A program made the position numbers and the translations under genes. A DNA stretch of 33,186 nt. It comes from a bacterium. Lineage in GTDB: Bacteria > Verrucomicrobiota > Verrucomicrobiia > Limisphaerales > UBA8199. The DNA is taken from assembly GCA_021784555.1 (NCBI GenBank), contig JAJYHY010000047.1:1-33186 (forward strand). The letters run 5' to 3'. Below are positions 8,236 to 16,813 of this stretch, in pieces. Positions within the stretch are counted from its first letter, which is position 1; each line of letters opens with the position of its first letter. A model generated the notes under the pieces. That model saw only the letters and a program-made list of their open reading frames with translations. It did not search any database and was not told where the DNA came from.

Positions 8236-10058
8236 ACAAGAACCGGGGCGGGCGGGGTTTTGGCCTGTGGCTTCCGCAAGGCTCCGATCTGAGCGTTGTA
8301 GAGTTGCCTGTAAAGACCCTCCCGGCGCAGCAGGTCTTCCTGGGTCCCCTGCTCGACTAATCGGCCTCCATTGAGAACCAGGATAAGATCGGCGTGGTGC
8401 AAGGTCGAAAGGCGGTGCGCAATCATGAAGGTGGTGCGCCCGACCATTAAACGGTCCAACGCATCCAAAATTACTGCTTCGGTTTTCGAATCCACCGAAG
8501 AAGTCGGCTCATCCAGGATCAGGATGGGCGCGTCCTTTAAGAAGGCGCGCGCCACCGAGATGCGCTGGCGCTCGCCCCCGGAAATGGCCGCGCCACGCTC
8601 GCCCAGTTGGGTTTCGTACTTCTTCGGCAGGCGCATGATGAAGTCATGGGCATTGGCCGCCCTCGCCGCCTCCATAATCTCTCCCATCGTCGCGTCGAGC
8701 CGCCCGTAACGGATGTTCTCCGCGATGCTGCCGGAAAACAGGAGCGGTTCCTGGAGCACGATGCTGATCTGCTGGCGCAGCGACTGGAGCGTGAACTCGT
8801 GTGTATCCGTCCCATCGAGGAGAATGCGGCCCGCATTGGGGTCGTAGAACCTGGGCAGCAGGCTCACCAGGGTACTCTTGCCGGCGCCTGTCGGCCCCAC
8901 GATACCGATGGCCTGCCCTGGCTCTGCCTCAAAGGTAATGTCTTTAAGCGTGTCGCTGCGGCCAGAGTAACTGAAGGCAACGTTCTCAAAAGCAACGTTG
9001 CCGTGGGCATGCCGCATGGCTCGGGCATGGGGCGAGTCCTTGATGTCGGATTCCCTATCCAGGAGATGGAAGGTGCTCCTCAGGCTAATGAAACGGTCCT
9101 GAAGCGAGCCGATCGTATAACTGATGGTCTCTAGGGGTTTATAGACTGCGGCTATGTAAGCGATGACCACCAGCATGTCCCCGACCGTCAATCGGTTTTG
9201 CAAGACGTGGTAGGCGCCCAAACCGAGCACGAGGGCCGACCCAATGGCCGTGATCATGTTTACCGCCAGGGTGAACACCGTCTGTCGAACCGTGACTCTT
9301 ACGCGTTCACCAACCGCTGTGGCTGTCTGGTCCCGAAAACGGCGGAACTCATGCTCTTCCCGGCCAAAGGCCACGACAACGCGCATCATGGAGAGGCTTT
9401 CGTGAATGACCGCCAGGGATTCAGCCTCCAGGTTCCTCACATAGCGCAGCCGGTCTTGTATGTGGGTGGCGTAATACCCAACGGAATAATAGAGGAAGGG
9501 TACGACGGCCAAGGACACTAGCGCCAGGTTCGCGTCCATGCGGAAGGAAATCCAGAACATCCCAATCAACGTCAGGGCGCTTTCGCCTAGCATGGGGATA
9601 GTCATGAGCAGGCCGGAGGGGGCGTCCCCCTGATTGTTGATCATATAAATGAGCAGGCCCGACCGGCGGCGATCATGGAAGGCGAGAGACAACCGCTGCG
9701 CGTGCAGGAACAACTGACTGCGAAAATCCAGGGTGATGTGCTGGTCAATCTTCGTGTTGACGTAGTTGTTCAGCACGTGCAGTCCATTCATCACCAGGGC
9801 GATGAAGAGGCTGGCCACCACCGCGAAAACCAGCAATCCCACACGGCTGCCCGCCGTCGAGCCAAGCAGGCCCTTCAAACCCGGCGACACCGGGTGTTGT
9901 TGCAGGACGTTGTCCACCACGATTTTTAGCGGCCAGGGCGTTAGCAGCGCGGCCAGCGACGCCAAAACGGTGAGCACAACGGCACTGGCAGCCAGCCGCC
10001 AATGCGGCCGCAGGTACCGCAACACCCTAACCACGTAGTTGAGCGGGATGACACTCAT
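8232..10058 (-). CDS. ABC exporter, fused permease and ATPase (MsbA-like)
   Basis: 608 residues, the normal length for a half-transporter that works as a homodimer in the inner membrane. The membrane domain occupies about 20-310, with hydrophobic stretches near 21-45, 73-95, 158-195 and 262-305. The nucleotide-binding domain has Walker A GPTGAGKST (388-396), a Q-loop glutamine near 436, signature ISGGERQR (492-499), Walker B LILDEPTS (513-520) and the switch histidine at 548. Its ATG overlaps the methyltransferase stop by four bases (ATGA), and its own stop overlaps the next glycosyltransferase in the same way. Placed inside a glycosyltransferase cluster, it is likely the flippase for a lipid-linked glycan or glycolipid. 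The substrate is inferred from context only. Confidence 0.93.
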   Translation of the reverse strand: MSVIPLNYVVRVLRYLRPHWRLAASAVVLTVLASLAALLTPWPLKIVVDNVLQQHPVSPGLKGLLGSTAGSRVGLLVFAVVASLFIALVMNGLHVLNNYVNTKIDQHITLDFRSQLFLHAQRLSLAFHDRRRSGLLIYMINNQGDAPSGLLMTIPMLGESALTLIGMFWISFRMDANLALVSLAVVPFLYYSVGYYATHIQDRLRYVRNLEAESLAVIHESLSMMRVVVAFGREEHEFRRFRDQTATAVGERVRVTVRQTVFTLAVNMITAIGSALVLGLGAYHVLQNRLTVGDMLVVIAYIAAVYKPLETISYTIGSLQDRFISLRSTFHLLDRESDIKDSPHARAMRHAHGNVAFENVAFSYSGRSDTLKDITFEAEPGQAIGIVGPTGAGKSTLVSLLPRFYDPNAGRILLDGTDTHEFTLQSLRQQISIVLQEPLLFSGSIAENIRYGRLDATMGEIMEAARAANAHDFIMRLPKKYETQLGERGAAISGGERQRISVARAFLKDAPILILDEPTSSVDSKTEAVILDALDRLMVGRTTFMIAHRLSTLHHADLILVLNGGRLVEQGTQEDLLRREGLYRQLYNAQIGALRKPQAKTPPAPVLV

Positions 10059-10699
10059 TCGAGGCTCCCTCCCTTCACATCGACTGGCTTTTTCGTCAGG
10101 TAGGCCAGCATCCAGACGTGGAAATACGGCGGTGGAAAATGCATGAAACTGACCGTGTCACTGTAAGGCGCCAGCAAATGAAACAGTTCGTCATGGCCCC
10201 ACAGCCGCACGTGCTCCGGGTCTGGGATTCCGTCATCATGCGGGCAGGTCAGGATGAACCGCCCTCCCGACTTCAACAGCACGAGTGCCGCGGCCACCAC
10301 GTTGTCGGGATCCTCCAGGTGTTCAAGTACTTCGCACATGGTAACGACGTCGAAGCTCCGTCTGATCGATTCCAGGGCTGTGCGAATATCCAGGCAGCAA
10401 TACTCGATTCCCAAAATGCGATCCCGTTCCCGGTTCCGCGCCAGCGCGTAATCGGAAAAGTCAATGCCCATTACCTCCGTTCCTGGCACTCGCTCCTTGA
10501 TCTTGCGGCAAAGCACGCCCGGCCCGCAGGCCACGTCCAGCACTCGGCTGCCTTCGGGAATTAGTCCCACAATGGCATCATGGATGGGGCCGTAATCCCG
10601 GGAATAATCCTCGCCTTGAGCGGCCCCCGACTTCCACTCGCGCTCATAGACCGAGTTCCAGTACTCGTTGGTATTAATGTTGGGCTGTTGCATCCGCAT
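10055..10699 (-). CDS. Class I SAM-dependent methyltransferase
   Basis: About 214 residues. Motif I is VLDVACGPG, followed by GIDFSDYAL (motif post-I), and a DVVTMCEVLEHLEDP stretch typical of the methyltransferase 11/12 group, then GGRFILTCPH. It probably methylates a sugar or lipid-linked intermediate of the glycan made by the surrounding enzymes. The start is uncertain: the frame opens at a GTG at 10732, with ATGs at 10699 and 10693. The later ones fit the beginning of conserved-looking sequence, and none has a strong Shine-Dalgarno. It overlaps the ABC exporter by four bases and follows the pseudopilin gene at short distance. Confidence 0.85.
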   Translation of the reverse strand: MRMQQPNINTNEYWNSVYEREWKSGAAQGEDYSRDYGPIHDAIVGLIPEGSRVLDVACGPGVLCRKIKERVPGTEVMGIDFSDYALARNRERDRILGIEYCCLDIRTALESIRRSFDVVTMCEVLEHLEDPDNVVAAALVLLKSGGRFILTCPHDDGIPDPEHVRLWGHDELFHLLAPYSDTVSFMHFPPPYFHVWMLAYLTKKPVDVKGGSLE

Positions 10700-10753
10700 C
10701 TTGGCCCGCCAGGCGGCACGAACGACGCCCACTGCGGCCCGGTGGTTTCCAGT

Positions 10754-11380
10754 TCAGAATCTCATAGCAATTCCATTGGTTCGATTCAGTGCATGTGCGC
10801 TCGCATGCCCGTCGAAGAACGCGACATTGGCCCGCTGCTGATGCTTGTATCCGACCTGGGACCCCTGGAGCGTCCTCAGCGGAGGGTGGTTGTAAGCAAA
10901 GGCAATATCCGCCAGCAGGACGGTCGTGCTGGACGAGATCGACGCTTGGGATAATTTTCGAGTTCGCGGGTCAGGAAAACTGATGGAATTGTAGGCATTC
11001 ATCCCGTAGCTGATCCGCATCGGGTTCGGCCCTACCAACGGTTCGTTCATTCGTACGGGACAGGCAAACACCCCCATGCCGAAGTCACCGTAGCCATCAA
11101 AGCCCGTGCCGTAGAGCACCGGCTTTAGCAGAGCATAGAAACTGTTGATCTTAGGGTCGGGGTCGTCGTACCAGGCAAACGGCAGCCGGCCCATTTGGTC
11201 GTTGCAGTAGAGGAACGTTGCCTGGCTCAACTGCCGTAGGTTGTTGAGGCATTGGGTGGCTCGCGCCCGCTGCTGCGCGCCGCTCAGCGCCGGCAAGAGC
11301 ATTCCCGCCAGAAGGGCGATGATGGCGATCACCACCAGGAGCTCGACCAGTGTAAAGCCAGTGCGTCCGCCCCGGGTCAT
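10754..11380 (-). CDS. Type II secretion-like pseudopilin with H-X9-DG motif
   Basis: 208 residues. A class III (prepilin) leader is plain: a short basic head ending in glycine, then [16 protein letters not shown], with the conserved glutamate at +5 after the predicted G8/F9 cleavage. The helix ends in LLPALSGAQ, a form common in Verrucomicrobiota and Planctomycetota. Near the C-terminus a histidine is followed nine residues later by DG (H at the start of [12 protein letters not shown]), the H-X9-DG signature of the DUF1559-related pseudopilins. The ATG overlaps the stop of the upstream GH2-GT2 gene (ATGA). Such proteins normally occur in many scattered copies. What is unusual is the position inside a glycan cluster. 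Expected location: inner membrane or a periplasmic pseudopilus. Confidence 0.9.
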   Translation of the reverse strand: MTRGGRTGFTLVELLVVIAIIALLAGMLLPALSGAQQRARATQCLNNLRQLSQATFLYCNDQMGRLPFAWYDDPDPKINSFYALLKPVLYGTGFDGYGDFGMGVFACPVRMNEPLVGPNPMRISYGMNAYNSISFPDPRTRKLSQASISSSTTVLLADIAFAYNHPPLRTLQGSQVGYKHQQRANVAFFDGHASAHALNRTNGIAMRF

Positions 11381-14187
11381 ACCGGCTCCTTTTCGTTGGA
11401 TGTTTGGAGGATTGTGGCTAGGGGAGCGAACTTCCCCCCGAGAGCGCCTGGAGCCGCTGCCTTCCCAGCGCCAAGCGCCTTGCGGCGCTCAACCCGCCCC
11501 CTAACCAGCCTCCGGAGCAACGCCATCGCCGAACCACACTCCAGCACCGAGCAGCCGGCGACCGCCACGGCAACCCCCGCGAAAACCGCCGCCATCGACC
11601 ATACCCCCTCCGTGCCCGCCCAGAGGCTCAGCAGCAGGGGCGCAACTCCGCCCATTCCAGCGAGCCCCGTGTATCGAGGCCATAGGCGGTAGCAATATAT
11701 CTGTCGCCCATTCCCATGCTCCTCGACCGCCATCAACAGCCGCGTGGAGGCTAGCAGCCCCCCTCGCACCTCCATATCCCATCGATCATATTCGCCTCCG
11801 CGCAGGGGGGCGCAACCCGCCTCTCGAATCGCTCGTTCCAGGTCCTTCAAAACCGTTTCCGGCGCTCTCCACTCGTCTGACCAGACGCTCAAGCGGCATT
11901 GCAGCGGCCAGATGAAACCTCTCCCCGTCCGCGCTCGGCCCGGCACAAGGCCAAGGCTCAGGCGGCCCCATAGCCTGCCCGCCGGTTGCAGCAGATGGAG
12001 CAGAGCGGTTAGGGAGCGAAGGCCAAAGAGCCTGAATGCCGAGGAGCCATACCGGCCAAATCGCGTCGCCTCAGCGGCGCTCAGGACGGCCTGGCCTGCG
12101 CTCAGCCCGACCGCCAGCACAAGACCCGGAACGGCCCAAAGCAACCCGTGCCAGACCCCTCCCAGCCCGGACAAAAAGGCAAGAAACAGGACAATCAGCA
12201 GCCACTCCGGCATGGCCGGGAGATGGCGCAAGAAACCCGCCACGGGGTCCTGGCGCATCTGGAAAGGGGCCGTCCCCCATTGCCCATGATAGATCCGGCT
12301 GACAAGCCCGAAGGCGCGTGCGAAGCCCGAGCCGTAAAGCCGTCCTGACCATGCCACCTGCCCGGCGTGGTTGAATTTCTCCGGCCACTTTGCCTGGAGC
12401 AAGGCCTCGGCCTGCCCATATCCCTTCTGTTGCTTCAGAAAGGCTCGGATCGAACCGCGCCGGTGATGCCACACGACCGCCGCGGGATTGTATCCGATGG
12501 TCCAGCCTTTGGCCTGCAGGCGCCAGCAGATATCCACATCATCTCCCGCGATTCGGAACCGCGGGTCAAACCCGCCAATTGCGGCCAAGCGCTCCCGGCG
12601 AAAGGCCATGTTGCAGCCCGGGATGTGCTCGGCAACCGTATCGGTGAGCAGCACGTGGAGAGGGCCTCCGGGCGCGTTGCCGACACACTGGGCTACGGCA
12701 TTGTCTTCCGGGGGAACGAGATTGGGCCCCCCCGCGCCGCAATGCGCGGTGTTCGCAAAAGTAATGGCCAGATACTTGAGCCAATGTGGATCGGGATAAG
12801 CATCATCATCCAGGTAGGCCACGATCTGCCCAGTTGCCGCGGCCAGACCGGTGTTTCGAGCGCTGCTCAACCCTTGGTTCTCGGTCCGGATAAGCCGACA
12901 GTTCAATTCGGAGGCGATGGCGCTCGAGTTGTCGGTCGAACCGTCATCTACCACGATGACCTCAAAATCCGGGTAATCCAGCCGCTCCAGAGCCCGCACG
13001 CATTCGCCCAGCGTTTTGCCGCCATTGTGCGTGCAAACCACCACGGATACACGCGGCCACGCCATTGCCTTCGGAAAGGGGGAATTGTCGAACGCGTCAT
13101 TAACCGCCGCCAAGGCTGGCTTAGCCAGGCGGTTTCGGGTCGTAAGGCCGAAATCCCAATCAGCCACCTCACACCCGCCACGGTGCCATTCGTCAGTCCA
13201 ACCGAAGACAAATGCCCCGGCGCAACCGGACGCCATCGTCTTTCGCACCTGCCAGGCCAGCGAGCCCGCTTGGGCTGCCTCCCCATTCCGCCGGCTGTCC
13301 AGACCGAGTTCGGCTGCAACCAAAGGGCGCTCCCTCGCCAGGTTGTGCAGCCGCGCAACATACGCCCCAAAGGCTGCTTCCGCCTCCAAATAGACGTTGA
13401 AACAAACCAGGTCCAGAAACGGCAACCGCAGGTACTCGGTGGAGGGATAATTGATATACGTCACCAACCCTGCCGGGTCCTCTTCTTTCGCCGCGTCGTA
13501 GAGAACCTTGATGAACCTCTCCACACGACGCGCCCCGTACCAACGGACGATCGAAGCTGGAATCTCGTTCCCGATCGCGTAACAAAGGATGGCAGGGTGT
13601 CCCGCACAGGCCCGCACCCCCGAACGGATCGTTTGCTCGATGGAGTGTCGCCGTTTGGGCTCATCCAAGAACGTGATGTGCTGTTCCCAGGGCACCCCTG
13701 CCATCACCCACAGGCCGTTGGCCCGCGCCAGGTCCAAGAACCAGCCCGGTGGAACCGTGTACGTGCGAACAGTGTTAAAGCCCGCCTCCACCATCTGTCC
13801 AAAATCGCGCGCCACTGGTTCCGGATGATGGAATTCCTCGCCCTCCTCATCCGGGCAAAAGGTCCCATAAGTGACACCGCGGAGGTAGAGTTTCCGCTCC
13901 CCAACAAATAGAAACCTTCCCCTTGCCGAAGGCCGGCCCAAACAACTCGTTGAGCCCGAACATTCAGCGCCGGCCGGGGCCCGGCTTCCCTTTAAGCCGG
14001 TTGCACTCGGCGTCACAAGGCGCGTGGGGCGTAATACCCCAACTCCGGCGCACGAGGCCCCGGACGAGTCGAGGTCGAGGCCGGGTTCGCAGGGGCACAG
14101 GCTGGCACTCGAATCTTGCCTGCCGAGAACCTCCCCGGAGAGTCCTGCTGCTGTGTCGCTCATACTGTTGCGGTCGCCTTGAGTCAT
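11377..14187 (-). CDS. GH2-like TIM barrel fused to membrane GT2 glycosyltransferase
   Basis: 936 residues. Residues 1-90 are low in hydrophobicity and resemble no family. Residues about 92-365 resemble the catalytic barrel of glycoside hydrolase family 2, including RGVTYGTF near 103 and GNEIP with a candidate acid/base E208. E293, in AAELGLDS, is a possible nucleophile. Residues about 378-600 are a GT2 domain (VVDDGSTDN 412-420, LDDDAYPD 459-466, [10 protein letters not shown] 547-556). Hydrophobic segments near 661-700 and about 850-885 anchor it in the membrane. The two ATGs at 14187 and 14163 cannot be separated by ribosome-binding sites. First gene of the coupled cluster, with no minus-strand gene directly upstream. 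It could build a chain and trim or transglycosylate it, but no activity is proven. Confidence 0.87.
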   Translation of the reverse strand: MTQGDRNSMSDTAAGLSGEVLGRQDSSASLCPCEPGLDLDSSGASCAGVGVLRPTRLVTPSATGLKGSRAPAGAECSGSTSCLGRPSARGRFLFVGERKLYLRGVTYGTFCPDEEGEEFHHPEPVARDFGQMVEAGFNTVRTYTVPPGWFLDLARANGLWVMAGVPWEQHITFLDEPKRRHSIEQTIRSGVRACAGHPAILCYAIGNEIPASIVRWYGARRVERFIKVLYDAAKEEDPAGLVTYINYPSTEYLRLPFLDLVCFNVYLEAEAAFGAYVARLHNLARERPLVAAELGLDSRRNGEAAQAGSLAWQVRKTMASGCAGAFVFGWTDEWHRGGCEVADWDFGLTTRNRLAKPALAAVNDAFDNSPFPKAMAWPRVSVVVCTHNGGKTLGECVRALERLDYPDFEVIVVDDGSTDNSSAIASELNCRLIRTENQGLSSARNTGLAAATGQIVAYLDDDAYPDPHWLKYLAITFANTAHCGAGGPNLVPPEDNAVAQCVGNAPGGPLHVLLTDTVAEHIPGCNMAFRRERLAAIGGFDPRFRIAGDDVDICWRLQAKGWTIGYNPAAVVWHHRRGSIRAFLKQQKGYGQAEALLQAKWPEKFNHAGQVAWSGRLYGSGFARAFGLVSRIYHGQWGTAPFQMRQDPVAGFLRHLPAMPEWLLIVLFLAFLSGLGGVWHGLLWAVPGLVLAVGLSAGQAVLSAAEATRFGRYGSSAFRLFGLRSLTALLHLLQPAGRLWGRLSLGLVPGRARTGRGFIWPLQCRLSVWSDEWRAPETVLKDLERAIREAGCAPLRGGEYDRWDMEVRGGLLASTRLLMAVEEHGNGRQIYCYRLWPRYTGLAGMGGVAPLLLSLWAGTEGVWSMAAVFAGVAVAVAGCSVLECGSAMALLRRLVRGRVERRKALGAGKAAAPGALGGKFAPLATILQTSNEKEPV

Positions 14188-14545
14188 TCACGCGCAGGAA
14201 CTATGCCAAGCCCGCCCCGGCGGAGATGGCGGCCCGGACCAGCGTCCCCCCACTGTCCTGTTTCTGGCAAACCCTATGTCCTAAACCTGGTTTTCGCGTC
14301 AGACGACGCTTGGTTATGCATTCGGACTTCACGTAGTATGTGGTAGCATTCATGACCATCTCCGTCCGAAATTTGATGACCTCCATCGCTCTCTTTGGTA
14401 TTTGTGCCAATTATAGTATCTAGTAGCACGTGTGACAACCCCTGTCCAAAAATCTTGTGACCTCCACATACTTTTTCTCGCATTTGTGGGAATCGGGATT
14501 GCGAATCGCCGCCGAGCGTCGCAATCTGAGCCAAAACACCTGATT
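14188..14545. other. Divergent intergenic region
   Basis: About 360 bases between the start of the minus-strand glycan cluster and the plus-strand TIM-barrel gene. It must hold promoters for both directions. I could not pick out a convincing -35/-10 pair on either strand. Its main content is the imperfect 80-base tandem duplication described separately. Short open frames here cross the repeats and do not look coding. Confidence 0.6.
14334..14494. repeat. Imperfect tandem duplication, two units of about 80 bases
   Basis: Unit 1 starts at 14334 (TAGTATGTGGTAGCA) and unit 2 at 14414 (TAGTATCTAGTAGCA). Both continue with TGAC, a GTCC(G/A)AAA block, an identical TGACCTCCA, a T-rich stretch and ATTTGTG. 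By eye roughly two thirds of positions agree with one small indel. The stretch just upstream (about 14270-14330) may be a third, much more decayed unit. Confidence 0.7.
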
Positions 14546-15457
14546 ATGAAACTACGTCGCAGAGAATTCTTTAGGGCCGCCGGCGCGGCGGCCCTGCTGG
14601 GAACCGGACTGGGCCTCGGAGAGTCCAAGGCCAAGGCGGACGATTCGGAAGGTTCCCCACGGGAAGCGCGCCTTTTCGCGGGTTGTTGCGCCTACTCGTT
14701 CCGCAAGTCTCTCGCCAGCGGGCGGATGTCCATGGAAGAGTTCATTCGCAAGGGCGTGGAATTGAGGACCGTTGGCCTGGACATGACCGTTTATTGGTTC
14801 CGCTCCACCGAACCCGATTATCTGGCCGGGCTGCGGCACCTGGCTTTTCAATGCGGAATTCCGTTCTCCGGGGCGGCGTGCGGCTCCTCCATGGTCCAGG
14901 CAACGCCCGAGAGGCGGGCCAATGTTCTGCGGGAGATCAAGCATTGGATAGATGTCACCGACCGGCTGGGGGCTTCCCACCTGCGGGTCTTTGGCGGCAA
15001 ACTCCCTCGCGGCGCCTCTGTGGCGCAGGGAATCGACTGGGTGGTCGAGACCATGAAGCCGGCCTGCGATTACGCGGGCGAGAAGGGCATCACCCTGGGC
15101 GTCGAAGACCACGGAGGCATCACCCAGGAAGCGGAAACGTGCCTGGAAATCATGCACCGGGTGAATTCTCCCTTTGCGGGGATTAACCTTGATATCACCC
15201 ATTTCATCCCCACGGCTACCCTTGACGGCTACGCACAGATCGAGATGTGCGTCCCTTTTGCGACCCACACCCATATCCGCCCCAATTTCGACAACGGCGA
15301 CCCGATCGATCTGGACCGGGTTTGGCAGATGTTTGCAAAGGCAGGCTACCACGGGTTCATGTCGCTTGAATACGAAGGCGCCCATCCCGAGACCGAGATC
15401 CCCCGGCAGATGGCCCGGATTGAAGAACTCTGCCGGAAATACTCCACGGCGAGCTAG
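14546..15457 (+). CDS. Sugar phosphate isomerase/epimerase-like TIM barrel with twin-arginine leader
   Basis: 303 residues. The N-terminus (MKLRRREFFRAAGAAALLG) has the basic patch and hydrophobic run of a Tat signal, so export is likely. The rest is an AP-endonuclease-2/xylose-isomerase-like barrel. Probable metal ligands are E187 (GVEDHGG), D216 (NLDITHF), H241/H243 (THTHIRP) and E275 (SLEYEG), the usual E-D-H-E pattern. The frame stays open upstream to 14432, but that part lies inside the tandem repeat and would bury the signal peptide, so the ATG at 14546 was taken. It converges with a second barrel protein of the same superfamily. Substrate unknown; 3-keto sugars are one possibility for secreted members. 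Confidence 0.88.
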   Translation: MKLRRREFFRAAGAAALLGTGLGLGESKAKADDSEGSPREARLFAGCCAYSFRKSLASGRMSMEEFIRKGVELRTVGLDMTVYWFRSTEPDYLAGLRHLAFQCGIPFSGAACGSSMVQATPERRANVLREIKHWIDVTDRLGASHLRVFGGKLPRGASVAQGIDWVVETMKPACDYAGEKGITLGVEDHGGITQEAETCLEIMHRVNSPFAGINLDITHFIPTATLDGYAQIEMCVPFATHTHIRPNFDNGDPIDLDRVWQMFAKAGYHGFMSLEYEGAHPETEIPRQMARIEELCRKYSTAS

Positions 15458-15511
15458 AGACGTTCTGCTGCCTGTGCAAAGACGCAGCCAGGCGTCGCGG
15501 CCCTGCCAGGC

Positions 15512-15611
15512 GCCCATTGGCATTTCCCATTAAGCATTGGGCATTTGTCATTGGCCATTGGAGCGTGCCTCGATGCCAAAATGATCAATGCCTAATGCTC
15601 AATGCCCAATG
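15512..15611. repeat. Imperfect inverted repeat built from CATTGG/GCATT units
   Basis: The left arm (15512-15560) is a run of near-repeats such as CATTGGCATTT and CATTGGGCATTT. The right arm (15574-15611) is its reverse complement in style (CAATGCCTAATGCTCAATG). A loop of about 13 bases separates them. It lies between two convergent genes and could fold in either transcript, so it may serve as a bidirectional terminator, although no T-tract follows. Confidence 0.6.
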
Positions 15612-15650
15612 AGACTGCGGTTTCTTATCCGAGCGGATATAAGCAGGGAG

Positions 15651-16616
15651 CTACGCCCAAGTCACTTGCCCTTGAGGTTCATGAAAGACAATGGTTTGGA
15701 GAAAGCGGATTGCCTTCTCCAGGCCTTCATGAGGACTCATGAGGCTATCCTCGTGTTCGACGGAGAGCGCGCCGTCGTAGCCAATCATGCGCAAGGTCGA
15801 GACAAAGTCACACCAGAACTGGCGCGGGTTGCCATAGCCTACAGCGCGGAAGAGCCACGCGCGGTTTAATTCGTCGCTGTAATGTTTCGTATCAAGCACG
15901 CCGTTTACGCGCGAATTCCATTCCTGCACTCGCGTGTCCTTCGCATGCACGTGCCAGACCGCCCCGCGCAGCGCCCTTAATGCCGCGCATGGGTCAATGC
16001 CCTGCCAGAACAAATGCGAGGGGTCGAAATTCGCGCCGATGGCGGGACCGGCGGCGGCCCGCAGCTTGAGCAGCGTCTCCGGGTTATAGACCACGAAACC
16101 AGGATGCATCTCGAGGGCGATCCGCTTGACGCCGTGCTGTTCAGCGAACTGTGCCACCTCACGCCAATATGGAATGACCACTTGCTCCCATTGGTATTTG
16201 AGAATGTTGAGGTAATCCGGAGGCCAGGGACAAGTCACCCAATTCGGCTGCTGGTCGCCCGGTGCCCCTCCGGGGCATCCGCTGAAGTTGATCACCACTT
16301 GCACGCCCAATGTCCGCGCCAACCGGATGCATTTTCGGAAATCGGCGTCATGCGCCGCGGCGATTTGGCGGTTCGGGTGGAGCGGGTTGCCGGCCGCGTT
16401 CAGGGCCGAGATCTCCAGCCCGCGCGAGCGGACGGCCTGGAGCAGTTCCCTCCTTTTCTGGTCGCTTTCTAACAGGGCGTGGGCATCACAATGGGGGCTG
16501 GCACCATAAGCCCCGGCCCCAAGCTCGACCGTTTTGAGACCAAGCGAGGCGGCATAGTCCAGCGCCTCCTCAAATTTCAAAGAACTCAGAATTGCAAGAT
16601 AAAGGCCAATTTTCAT
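15651..16616 (-). CDS. Sugar phosphate isomerase/epimerase (xylose isomerase-like TIM barrel)
   Basis: 321 residues, cytoplasmic (no signal). It begins MKIGLYLAI and carries the expected metal ligands E169 (ALEMHPG), D198 (NFDPSH), H224 (WHVHAKD) and E287 (SVEHED). This is the IolE/hydroxypyruvate isomerase-like superfamily, whose members interconvert ketoses or act on inositol-type keto sugars. The open frame continues upstream to 16733, but that extension translates the 74-base palindrome, so the ATG at 16616 is preferred. It follows the uronate-isomerase-like gene on the same strand after 197 bases and probably belongs to the same catabolic set. Confidence 0.87.
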   Translation of the reverse strand: MKIGLYLAILSSLKFEEALDYAASLGLKTVELGAGAYGASPHCDAHALLESDQKRRELLQAVRSRGLEISALNAAGNPLHPNRQIAAAHDADFRKCIRLARTLGVQVVINFSGCPGGAPGDQQPNWVTCPWPPDYLNILKYQWEQVVIPYWREVAQFAEQHGVKRIALEMHPGFVVYNPETLLKLRAAAGPAIGANFDPSHLFWQGIDPCAALRALRGAVWHVHAKDTRVQEWNSRVNGVLDTKHYSDELNRAWLFRAVGYGNPRQFWCDFVSTLRMIGYDGALSVEHEDSLMSPHEGLEKAIRFLQTIVFHEPQGQVTWA

Positions 16617-16655
16617 AATCGTATCGTAGTCTGCTTGTAACCGTGCTCGGATGGT

Positions 16656-16729
16656 GACAGGAGCGCGGGCGCCCTCGTCCGCGAGTGCGGCCTGCTCCAG
16701 ACGCGGACGAGGGCGCCCGCGTTCCTGTC
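16656..16729. repeat. 74-base palindromic element, intergenic copy
   Basis: Left arm GACAGGAGCGCGGGCGCC plus CTCGTCCG, right arm CGGACGAGGGCGCCCGCG plus TTCCTGTC, around a 22-base asymmetric centre. The arms pair almost fully. The same element, of equal length, lies at 26711-26784 inside hrpA. Here it sits between two same-strand genes, just upstream of the isomerase start, and could form a strong RNA hairpin. Confidence 0.82.
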
Positions 16730-16753
16730 GCATGCACCGGGCGCCATTTGATC

Positions 16754-16774
16754 TCAGATTTCAGATTTCAGATT
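16754..16774. repeat. Heptamer TCAGATT, three tandem copies
   Basis: Three back-to-back copies of TCAGATT lie in the gap before the uronate-isomerase-like gene's end. They are a minor short tandem repeat beside the 74-base palindrome. Confidence 0.7.
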
Positions 16775-16813
16775 GCCGACCCCGCTCGCGCTACGATCCG
16801 GCCGACGCTCCTC

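Noticed and set aside
12367..13911. A 514-codon plus-strand open frame inside the GH2-GT2 gene
   Set aside because: Its protein resembles nothing, and the opposite strand encodes catalytic motifs over the same bases. High G+C keeps the antisense frame open.
16617..16733. A 39-codon N-terminal extension of the sugar isomerase
   Set aside because: It translates the palindromic repeat and is followed by a proper ATG at the start of the barrel.
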